From JBCFBK01 sp039679975 (GTDB taxonomy: Bacteria; Bacteroidota; Bacteroidia; Bacteroidales; Prolixibacteraceae): a stretch of 14,257 nucleotides of DNA. Position numbers and translations under genes: made by a program. Of the stretch, positions 1-5,913 are shown piece after piece. How positions within the stretch are numbered: the stretch's first letter is position 1; each line of letters opens with the position of its first letter. The stretch covers positions 1 through 14,257 of the forward strand of contig JBDKTZ010000289.1 of NCBI GenBank assembly GCA_039679975.1. Direction: 5' to 3'. The notes under the pieces are model-generated. The model was given only the letters and a program-made list of their open reading frames with translations. It had not been told where the DNA came from and made no database searches.

Positions 1-303
1 GCCATGCTTCAGGAAGTAGTACCGCTGGGCGAAAAATGGATCGGCGGCAATCTGATCCTGCAACCCGCTAATACCAGCCTTCAGACGAAGGAAGTGCCGA
101 TTGAGACCTTTTTCCACAAAATCGTGATGGTGCGCGATCGACTCCGCGTATTGGAACAAAATATTAACGCTCACACCCGGCTCACAGACGAAGAAAAAGT
201 CGATCTGCAGCAATACATCACTCGCGCGTACGGCTCGTTAACTACCTTTAATGTGCTTTTCAGCGAAAAGGAACATTACTTTATGGGACAAAAGGCAAAA
301 TAA
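1..303 (+). CDS. Conserved hypothetical protein, 3' end only
   Basis: The reading frame is open from the window edge (GCC at 1-3, then ATG at 4) to a TAA at 301-303. The visible 99 residues contain GGNLILQPAN, TFFHKIVMVRDRLR, LEQNINAH and QQYITRAYGSLTTFNVLF. They read as a soluble, mostly helical, well-conserved C-terminal region. I recall similar proteins of unknown function in Bacteroidota genomes, but I cannot name a domain. The ATG at 4 is probably an internal methionine and the true start lies upstream, so I treat the gene as 5'-truncated by the window. There is no signal peptide or membrane segment in the visible part. No function is proposed. The next gene is almost 300 nt downstream, so the two are probably not in one operon. 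Confidence 0.7.
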   Translation, partial: AMLQEVVPLGEKWIGGNLILQPANTSLQTKEVPIETFFHKIVMVRDRLRVLEQNINAHTRLTDEEKVDLQQYITRAYGSLTTFNVLFSEKEHYFMGQKAK

Positions 304-326
304 GTCTGCTGGTTTCCCTTGCAGAC
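304..326 (+). terminator. Weak stem-loop just after the first gene
   Basis: GTCTGC (304-309) and GCAGAC (321-326) form a perfect 6-bp stem with an 11-nt loop directly after the stop codon of the first gene. No T-run follows, so this is at best a weak or factor-assisted terminator and may be chance. Confidence 0.25.
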
Positions 327-586
327 AAAGCTGTTACTCATAAAAACGTGATGGACGTGCCGTAGGGCTGTTCAGACCCAAAGATGGTGATATTCGATGA
401 ATAGCCATAATGAGTTTCCTTGATTTGAGCGTATATCGACTTGAGTCTATTGCTCGTTGTTTATAATCGATGAACAATTTTATTAGTTCGTTGCTTTTAA
501 GATATCGCGCGGTATCGTGATACTTTGGATTGAGAACAAAATATCATTCCATTTTTTTTAAGAGATATCACAAAATTTTGAACGGC
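327..586. other. Gene-free stretch with inverted repeats
   Basis: I see no coding frame or RNA gene between the first gene and the DUF4256 gene. The stretch holds two inverted repeats. TTGTTTAT (457-464) and ATGAACAA (470-477) pair around a 5-nt loop with one G-T wobble and are followed by TTTTATT, which looks weakly terminator-like. The second is a 16-bp near-palindrome at 501-516. Just before the DUF4256 gene is TACTTTGG (521-528), one mismatch from the Bacteroidota -7 box TAnnTTTG. A promoter for the DUF4256 gene probably lies in the last 100 nt. Confidence 0.5.
501..516. promoter_or_regulatory. 16-bp near-palindrome, possible operator for the DUF4256 gene
   Basis: GATATCGCGCGGTATC pairs with its own reverse complement at every position except one pair (5/12, T-G). 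It lies 4 nt before a -7-like TACTTTGG at 521-528 and 70 nt before the chosen start codon, where a repressor or activator could bind. No known regulator is recognised. Confidence 0.3.
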
Positions 587-1153
587 ATGAATAGTTACAA
601 CAAAGAGTTATCATCAAAAGAACATGAAGAACTGCTCAGTACGCTGAAAGTCCGTTTTGGAAAGAACATGAATCGCCATGAAGCAATTGAATGGACCGAC
701 GTGCAGGCCAGGTTGGAAGCTAATCCGGTAAAGCTCAGGTCGCTTGGCGCCATGGAAGAATCTGGTGGTGAACCCGATGTTGTTGGTCAGGATAAACAGA
801 CAGGCCAATACTTGTTTTATGATTGTTCTGCCGAAACTCCAAAGGGACGCAGAAGCCTTTGTTACGACCGGGAAGCCCTGGAGTCCAGGAAAGAAAATAA
901 ACCCAAAAACAGCGCTGTCGATATGGCTGCAGCGATGGGAATTGAGCTATTAACGGAAGATCAATACCGCGAACTGCAGCAACTTGAACCGTTCGACACA
1001 AAAACATCGAGTTGGGTAAAAACACCTGCTAATATCAGAAAACTCGGCGGCGCCCTCTTTTGTGACCGACGCTATGATACGGTTTTCGTGTATCACAACG
1101 GAGCAGAATCTTATTATGCAGCCAGGGGATTTCGCGGTTTGCTAAGGGTATGA
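587..1153 (+). CDS. DUF4256 domain-containing protein
   Basis: The protein has 188 residues from the ATG at 587. It shows the conserved blocks of the DUF4256 family in order: a charged N-terminal helix region (LSSKEHEELLSTLKVRF); GGEPDVVG around residue 60; YDCSAETPKGRRSLCYDREA near 80-100; DMAAAMGIELLTEDQYRELQ in the middle; and near the C-terminus TSSWVKTP, LGGALFCDRRYDTVFVYHNG and YYAARGFRG. It fills essentially the whole domain and has no signal peptide or membrane segment, so it should be cytosolic. The biochemical role of the family is unknown to me. The frame can be extended upstream to a TTG at 530, but family members begin near the lysine/glutamate-rich helix that follows the ATG at 587, and a promoter-like element sits at 521-528, so 587 is preferred. 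It appears monocistronic and converges on the zinc-ribbon gene. Confidence 0.88.
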   Translation: MNSYNKELSSKEHEELLSTLKVRFGKNMNRHEAIEWTDVQARLEANPVKLRSLGAMEESGGEPDVVGQDKQTGQYLFYDCSAETPKGRRSLCYDREALESRKENKPKNSAVDMAAAMGIELLTEDQYRELQQLEPFDTKTSSWVKTPANIRKLGGALFCDRRYDTVFVYHNGAESYYAARGFRGLLRV

Positions 1154-1160
1154 AGGATGC

Positions 1161-1184
1161 TTAAGAAAAGCCCTTCTTAAAGGG
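1161..1184. terminator. Terminator-like hairpin between convergent genes
   Basis: Two overlapping stems occupy the 48-nt gap between convergent genes. TTAAGAA (1161-1167) pairs with TTCTTAA (1174-1180), and CCCTT (1171-1175) pairs with AAGGG (1180-1184). Read on the minus strand, the CCCTT/AAGGG hairpin is followed by CTTTTCTT, which resembles an intrinsic terminator for the zinc-ribbon gene. On the plus strand it can stop the DUF4256 transcript only weakly. Confidence 0.5.
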
Positions 1185-1201
1185 ATTACAGAAACTGCGG
1201 G

Positions 1202-1762
1202 TTATTCATATTCTTCAGGGGTTACCGAAATTAGAAACAGGAATGACCCGTTTTTGTCTTTGTAATAATAGTTCAGGGTAGTTTGGTGGTCACGCTGAAA
1301 CTTCATCTGTGGATTCGTCCTGACTTGGTTTGTAATGCTTTCTTCCAGATAATTTTTCATGGACAATGTGTCAGCTGTAGCTTTTTCGACATTCACAAGA
1401 GTGTAATGATACTGAAAAATGTTTTCGGGAAGCGCAACTGTATTGTCAAGCCGTGTATCAGCATCAATCATCAGCGGACAGCTTTTATTGATCTCACTGG
1501 CCATTTTCATCATCGTTTCATCTAACTCGGGTGCTTTGAAAAACAGTCGCTGAGATCCGTAAAAGGCAAGAGCAAATGCAACTATGCCGACAATGACTCC
1601 TGCTAAATTCTTCGTCTTCCTCTTTTTTCTCTGTACTGGTTGTTGTACTGCAATATCCGGAACCGCTGTTTGCACTTTCGGGAGCTCAAATCCACAGTTA
1701 AAACAATACTTGTGATTAGTAGTGTTTTCTGTTCCACAATGAGTACACGTTATTTTCTCCAT
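1202..1762 (-). CDS. Zinc-ribbon protein with one membrane segment and an uncharacterised C-terminal domain
   Basis: The protein has 186 residues. A zinc ribbon opens it: Cys6-x2-Cys9, ten residues, then Cys20-x2-Cys23. A Pro/Gln-rich linker and a basic patch (RKKRKTK, 45-51) lead to one hydrophobic segment (about 53-70). The basic patch before the segment predicts the ribbon inside the cell and the remaining roughly 115 residues outside. The C-terminal domain contains SCPLMID, TRLDN, FQYHYTLVN and LNYYYKDKNG and looks like a conserved Bacteroidota domain of unknown function. An upstream in-frame ATG at 1822 is rejected because a -7 box at 1820-1827 overlaps it and transcription should begin downstream of it. 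The sequence before the ATG at 1762 is A-rich, as is common in this phylum. The gene is divergent from the TetR gene. Function is unknown; a sensory or scaffolding membrane protein is possible. Confidence 0.82.
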   Translation of the reverse strand: MEKITCTHCGTENTTNHKYCFNCGFELPKVQTAVPDIAVQQPVQRKKRKTKNLAGVIVGIVAFALAFYGSQRLFFKAPELDETMMKMASEINKSCPLMIDADTRLDNTVALPENIFQYHYTLVNVEKATADTLSMKNYLEESITNQVRTNPQMKFQRDHQTTLNYYYKDKNGSFLFLISVTPEEYE

Positions 1763-1819
1763 TTTTTTGCTTTTTATGACTGTGGTATGTAAGACTGCTT
1801 CAAGTGGGAAACAGATATC

Positions 1820-1827
1820 CAAATATA
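1820..1827 (-). promoter_or_regulatory. -7 promoter box for the zinc-ribbon gene
   Basis: On the minus strand this reads TATATTTG, a full match to the Bacteroidota -7 consensus TAnnTTTG. The start codon at 1762 lies about 57 nt downstream. No TTTG -33 element is present at the usual distance, so the promoter may be weak or need activation. It also supports the shorter gene start. Confidence 0.5.
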
Positions 1828-1876
1828 TTACACTTTTTAATATTGGCTGTCGTCCGTATACGTTCTTTTAAATTTA

Positions 1877-1908
1877 TTTGGAAACTTACTTGTTAGTAAG
1901 TATATTTG
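1877..1908 (+). promoter_or_regulatory. Bacteroidota promoter of the TetR-FabF unit
   Basis: TTTG (1877-1880), a 20-nt spacer and TATATTTG (1901-1908) match the Bacteroidota housekeeping promoter pattern TTTG-N19-20-TAnnTTTG. Transcription should start near 1913-1916, giving a leader of only about 15-20 nt before the TetR start codon at 1931. Confidence 0.72.
1884..1901. promoter_or_regulatory. Perfect inverted repeat, probable TetR operator
   Basis: ACTTACT (1884-1890) and AGTAAGT (1895-1901) form a perfect 7-bp inverted repeat around TGTT. The repeat fills the spacer between the -33 and -7 elements of the TetR promoter and touches the first base of the -7 box. Binding there would block RNA polymerase, so autorepression by the adjacent TetR protein is the simplest reading. 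Confidence 0.65.
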
Positions 1909-1930
1909 TCGGGGATTTAAATGAGGAGTA

Positions 1931-2491
1931 ATGTCTGTCACAAGGGAAAAGATCATCGAATTAGGAGAAAGTCTTATTCGGACGAGGGGGTATAACGCGT
2001 TTAGTTATCAGGACATATCTACTGAGTTGGGAATAAAGAATGCGGCTGTTCATTACTATTTTCCTTCAAAAAGTAATTTGGGAACCAGCATTGTGAGAAC
2101 AAACATACAGCGGTTCGAAGAAATGGTTGAGAATATGCAGGGCCGTGATTTTGATGAACTCCAAAAGTTGGAAACGTTCATAAAAATATACATTAAAAGT
2201 CATCGGGAGAATAAGCTATGCATCGTGGGTGCTTTAGGTCCTGATTTTAATACATTGAGTGACTCGACCAAAACAGAGCTCATCAGGATGACTGAAATGG
2301 TCTTAAATTGGCTTGCCGATATTCTTGGATCGGGCAGGGGAAAAGGGATTTTTTCGTTTAAGGAGGACCCCAGAACAAGGGCTTTTCTTGTATTATCCGG
2401 TTTAGTTGCCAGTTTACAGTTATCAAGAGTGATTGAGAAGATCGATTATAAGAGTGTGCATCAGGCTATTGTTGAAGGTTTGAAACCCTGA
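1931..2491 (+). CDS. TetR/AcrR family transcriptional regulator
   Basis: The protein has 186 residues, normal for the family. The N-terminal TetR DNA-binding domain is clear: a first helix (residues 4-18), TRGYNAFSYQDIS, then the helix-turn-helix ELGIKNAAVHYYFPSKSNL at about 32-50. The rest is a helical ligand-binding and dimerisation domain of unknown ligand, containing a CIVGALGPDF stretch (about residues 97-106). It most likely binds the inverted repeat at 1884-1901 in its own promoter and is released by a small molecule. The FabF-type gene follows after a short gap with no terminator or clear promoter between, so both are probably co-transcribed and co-regulated; an acyl-chain ligand is an inference from that context. 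The ATG at 1931 is preceded by GAGGAG with unusually tight spacing. Another ATG at 1921 is out of frame. Confidence 0.9.
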   Translation: MSVTREKIIELGESLIRTRGYNAFSYQDISTELGIKNAAVHYYFPSKSNLGTSIVRTNIQRFEEMVENMQGRDFDELQKLETFIKIYIKSHRENKLCIVGALGPDFNTLSDSTKTELIRMTEMVLNWLADILGSGRGKGIFSFKEDPRTRAFLVLSGLVASLQLSRVIEKIDYKSVHQAIVEGLKP

Positions 2492-2551
2492 AGAAAAATT
2501 GTTATACCGGCGATTAAGCAGGTAATTTGTATGGATATAAACCAAATAAAC

Positions 2552-3799
2552 ATGAAACGTGCAGTAATTACAGGGCTGGGGGCAATTACCCCGATTGGCA
2601 ATAATGTTCCCGACTTTTGGGAAAACCTGGTCAACGGAAAGAGTGGTGCATCTCCGATCACCAGATTCGACACGACTTACCACAAGACAAAATTTGCATG
2701 TGAGGTAAAGGGATTTGATCCTTTACAGTATATGGAAATGTCTGAAGTACGGAAAATGGATTTGTACACGCAATATGCCATTGCCGCGGCCGATGAATGT
2801 ATGAAGGATTCCGGATTGAATCTGGAAACTGCTGACCGAAATAAAATTGGAGTGATTATAGCAACGGGAATCGGCGGAATGATCACTTTTGAGGAGGCGG
2901 TTTTAAGCTTTGGAGAGGGTGGAAAAATCCCCAGGTTCAGTCCTTTTTTCGTGACTAAAATGATCTCTAACATGGCCACGGGACAGATATCGATCAGGTA
3001 TGGTTTGCATGGGATCAGTTACACGGTGACTTCGGCCTGTGCTTCATCGAACCACGCTATTGCAAATGCTTTGGATCTGATCAGACTGGGAAGAGCGAAT
3101 GTGATCATTGCCGGCGGAGCAGAGGCTACCATCACCCAGTCGGCTATTGCAGGATTCAATTCCATGAAGGCTTTATCCACGTTGAATGATTCGCCGGAAA
3201 CAGCCTCCCGTCCGTTCGATAAAACCCGCGACGGCTTTGTGGCCGGTGAAGGAGCTGGTATATTGATGATCGAAGAACTGGAACATGCTTTAAAAAGAGG
3301 CGCTAAGATCTATTGTGAGTTGGCGGGATACAGTGCTGCTTCGGACGCTTACCACGTGGCTGCAACACACCCGGAGGGATTAGGTGCCATACTGGCAATG
3401 GAAGGAGCCCTGGCCGATTCCGGTCTGAAGCAGAGTGACGTCACCTATATCAATGCGCATGGTACTTCAACACCTGTGGGCGATATCAGCGAATGCAAAG
3501 CCATTGTGAAGATTTTCGGTGATTCATTAGATAAAATCCAAATCAGCGCCACTAAATCCATGACAGGTCATTTATTGGGCGCGGCCGGCGCTATCGAGGC
3601 CATTGCCTGTGTGAAATCAATTACCGATCAGATCATCCCACCCACGATTAACTATCATGTGCCTGACCCTGAAATCAATCAACAATTGAATTTTACTCCC
3701 AACAAAGCCTGTGAGAGGGAGGTTGTTACAGTGCTGAACAATACATTTGGATTTGGGGGACATACCTCTACGACTGTATTCAAAAAGTGGGAATCCTGA
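2552..3799 (+). CDS. fabF: 3-oxoacyl-ACP synthase, FabF type (KAS II)
   Basis: This condensing enzyme adds two carbons from malonyl-ACP to an acyl chain in cytosolic fatty-acid synthesis. From the ATG at 2552 it has 415 residues and starts MKRAVITGLGAITPIGN, the usual FabF N-terminus. The catalytic triad is intact: Cys163 in SACASSNHA, His303 in NAHGTSTPVGD and His340 in MTGHLLGAAGA, with Lys335 also present. These numbers equal those of E. coli FabF, which favours 2552 over the in-frame ATG at 2531 seven codons earlier. GFGGHTSTTVF forms the C-terminal core. No acpP or other fab genes are adjacent, so this may be an accessory synthase rather than the main FabF. Its position behind a TetR gene suggests regulated expression, for example in lipid adaptation or a special acyl product. 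A polyketide-type role is less likely because a chain-length-factor partner is absent. Confidence 0.88.
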   Translation: MKRAVITGLGAITPIGNNVPDFWENLVNGKSGASPITRFDTTYHKTKFACEVKGFDPLQYMEMSEVRKMDLYTQYAIAAADECMKDSGLNLETADRNKIGVIIATGIGGMITFEEAVLSFGEGGKIPRFSPFFVTKMISNMATGQISIRYGLHGISYTVTSACASSNHAIANALDLIRLGRANVIIAGGAEATITQSAIAGFNSMKALSTLNDSPETASRPFDKTRDGFVAGEGAGILMIEELEHALKRGAKIYCELAGYSAASDAYHVAATHPEGLGAILAMEGALADSGLKQSDVTYINAHGTSTPVGDISECKAIVKIFGDSLDKIQISATKSMTGHLLGAAGAIEAIACVKSITDQIIPPTINYHVPDPEINQQLNFTPNKACEREVVTVLNNTFGFGGHTSTTVFKKWES

Positions 3800-3811
3800 A
3801 AAAGTCAGGAT
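3793..3811 (+). terminator. Stem-loop spanning the fabF stop codon
   Basis: ATCCTGA (3793-3799) and TCAGGAT (3805-3811) form a perfect 7-bp stem with loop AAAAG. The left arm contains the TGA stop codon. No T-run follows, so it may be a weak terminator or an mRNA 3'-end stabilising structure separating the lipid unit from the glycogen cluster. Confidence 0.4.
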
Positions 3812-3852
3812 ATCGACTCAAAACTAATTTATCATAGAATTGACTTTCCCTT

Positions 3853-3884
3853 TACTTTGGATGATGTAAAATTCCATACCTTTA
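3853..3884 (+). promoter_or_regulatory. Possible promoter region of the glycogen cluster
   Basis: The gap before the branching enzyme holds two imperfect promoter matches. One is TACTTTGG (3853-3860). The other is TTTG (3856-3859), a 17-nt spacer and TACCTTTA (3877-3884). Each differs from TAnnTTTG at one position. The second would place the start of transcription almost at the ATG, so neither is secure. Confidence 0.3.
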
Positions 3885-3897
3885 GGAAAAAGCTTCT

Positions 3898-5913
3898 ATG
3901 ATGGAATTACCTGCATTCGTAAAAAATGATCCGTGGCTTGAACCATATGCGCCCGTAATATCGTTTTGGCAAGATGCCGCACGATTAAAAGAAAAAGAAT
4001 TGACAGGAGGGATTGACCTGATCGAATTTGCCGGAGGTCACCTTTGGTTTGGATTACACCGGACCAGTGACGGTTGGGTAATGAGAGACTGGGCCCCGAA
4101 TGCGGACGCTGTTTTCTTGATCGGATCGTTTAATAACTGGTCGGAAAGTGAAGACTGCCGTTTCAGTTCGAACGGGCACGGAGAATGGGAATTATTCCTG
4201 AAAGAAGACCAGTTACATCATGGCGATCTATATGCCTTTTCCATGCATTGGCCCGGAGGAAGCGGCAAACGTATTCCGGCATGGGCCAATCGGGTCGTCC
4301 AGGATAAGAATACGCTTGTATTCAATGCGGAAGTATGGGAACCGCTCGAACCCTATCAATGGAAACATGCTGATTTCAACCGGGGCCGCGAAGCTCCGTT
4401 GATTTATGAATCGCATATAGGTATGGCCGGAGAGGAAGAACGTGTGCATACCTTTAGCGAATTCCGGACCCGGATTCTTCCACGCATCAGGAAAGCAGGT
4501 TATAATACCATCCAGTTAATGGCCATTCAGGAGCATCCCTATTATGGCAGCTTCGGATACCATGTTTCCGGTTTTTTTGCTCCTTCATCCCGTTTCGGAA
4601 CGCCCGATGAGCTGAAAGAACTCATTGACACCGCCCATGGCATGGGAATGACTGTAATCATGGATCTGGTTCATTCACATGCGGTAAAAAATGAAGTGGA
4701 AGGCCTTGGAAAATATGACGGGACACGTTATCAGTTTTTTCACAGTGACAGCCGCGGAGAACACCCGGCATGGGACTCCTATTGCTTTAACTACAACAAA
4801 AATGAAGTGCTGCATTTCCTCTTGTCAAATATCCGCTACTGGATGCAGGAGTTTAAGTTTGACGGATTCCGCTTCGACGGGGTCACCAGTATGCTTTACT
4901 TCGACCATGGACTGGGAAAAGCCTTCACAAGTTATGCCGATTATTTCGGCGCCAATACTGATCCCGAAGCGGTTTGCTACATTCACCTGGCGAATAAACT
5001 GATCCATGGCATCAACCCCAATGCAATTTCCATTGCTGAAGAAGTCAGTGGGATGCCCGGGTTGGCTACCCCTTCATCGCTCGGAGGAATGGATTTTAAC
5101 TTCAGAATGGCTATGGGAGTACCCGATTTCTGGATCAGGATCATCAAGGAGTTGGGTGATGAAGATTGGGACGTGGGGCAGATCTTTTATGAACTGACAT
5201 CAAAACGAATGGATGAGCACGTCGTCAGTTATGCCGAGTCCCATGATCAGGCTCTGGTGGGCGACAAGACCATCATATTCAGACTGATCGATAAGGAAAT
5301 GTATTTCAGTATGCGCAAGGATCAGACAAACCTGATTGTTGACCGCGGGGTGGCTCTTCATAAAATGATCAGGCTGGCTACCGCCAGTTGCGCCGGCGGT
5401 GCTTATCTTAATTTTATGGGAAATGAATTCGGGCATCCCGAATGGATCGATTTTCCCAGGCCGGGTAATAACTGGTCATTCAAACATGCCCGCCGGCTAT
5501 GGAGTATTGCTGATGATCCGGAACTAAAATATCAGCGGCTGCTGGAGTTTGACCACGTCATGATCGGATGGATATCGGAAACCGGTTTACTCGAAATTCC
5601 CCCCATCTTCAGGCGTTTCGACAATAAACGGGACCAGGTACTGGCTTATCAGAGAGGACCTTATCTTTTAGTCTTTAATTTTAATCCCATCCAGTCATTT
5701 ACAGGTTATGGTATCCCTTTGGAAGCATCGAAATACCGGATCCTGTTTGATACGGATGAAAGCCGTTTCGGCGGACAGGACCGGATTGATAAAAGTCTTG
5801 TTTATTATACCGCACCCTCGGCAGGTCCGTTAAGTCAACACTACCTAAACCTGTATATCCCGGCGCGAACGGCAATGGTATTGAAACAGGAACCAATAAA
5901 ACGAGTGAGATGA
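3898..5913 (+). CDS. glgB: 1,4-alpha-glucan branching enzyme, eukaryotic-type (GH13 subfamily 8)
   Basis: The enzyme cuts an alpha-1,4 chain and re-attaches it through an alpha-1,6 bond, branching cytosolic glycogen. The 671 residues comprise an N-terminal CBM48-like domain (about 45-150, with VMRDWAPNADAVFLIGSFNNW), a GH13 barrel (about 170-560) and a C-terminal beta domain. Barrel motifs are DLVHSH (Asp256 to His261), GFRFDG with nucleophile Asp327, IAEEVSGMP with acid/base Glu381, and SHDQ with Asp450. EEVSGMP and GNEFGHPEW are closer to the animal, fungal and plant enzymes than to classical bacterial GlgB, a pattern known in Bacteroidota. All catalytic residues are intact. The start is ATG 3898, with ATG 3901 equally possible. 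The stop codon overlaps the next start by four bases (ATGA), so translation is probably coupled. It opens the glycogen gene cluster. Confidence 0.92.
   Translation: MMELPAFVKNDPWLEPYAPVISFWQDAARLKEKELTGGIDLIEFAGGHLWFGLHRTSDGWVMRDWAPNADAVFLIGSFNNWSESEDCRFSSNGHGEWELFLKEDQLHHGDLYAFSMHWPGGSGKRIPAWANRVVQDKNTLVFNAEVWEPLEPYQWKHADFNRGREAPLIYESHIGMAGEEERVHTFSEFRTRILPRIRKAGYNTIQLMAIQEHPYYGSFGYHVSGFFAPSSRFGTPDELKELIDTAHGMGMTVIMDLVHSHAVKNEVEGLGKYDGTRYQFFHSDSRGEHPAWDSYCFNYNKNEVLHFLLSNIRYWMQEFKFDGFRFDGVTSMLYFDHGLGKAFTSYADYFGANTDPEAVCYIHLANKLIHGINPNAISIAEEVSGMPGLATPSSLGGMDFNFRMAMGVPDFWIRIIKELGDEDWDVGQIFYELTSKRMDEHVVSYAESHDQALVGDKTIIFRLIDKEMYFSMRKDQTNLIVDRGVALHKMIRLATASCAGGAYLNFMGNEFGHPEWIDFPRPGNNWSFKHARRLWSIADDPELKYQRLLEFDHVMIGWISETGLLEIPPIFRRFDNKRDQVLAYQRGPYLLVFNFNPIQSFTGYGIPLEASKYRILFDTDESRFGGQDRIDKSLVYYTAPSAGPLSQHYLNLYIPARTAMVLKQEPIKRVR

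Noticed and set aside
457..481. AT-rich inverted repeat followed by TTTTATT as a strong terminator
   Set aside because: The stem has almost no GC pairs and lies about 150 nt after the nearest upstream gene, so a terminator call is not secure. It is recorded only within the gene-free stretch.
530..586. TTG start and N-terminal extension for the DUF4256 gene
   Set aside because: The extension is not part of the family domain and would begin almost on the promoter-like box. The ATG at 587 fits the family length.
2531..2551. Upstream start for the fabF gene at 2531
   Set aside because: Starting at 2552 gives catalytic residue numbers identical to E. coli FabF and an A-rich upstream region. The earlier ATG cannot be fully excluded.
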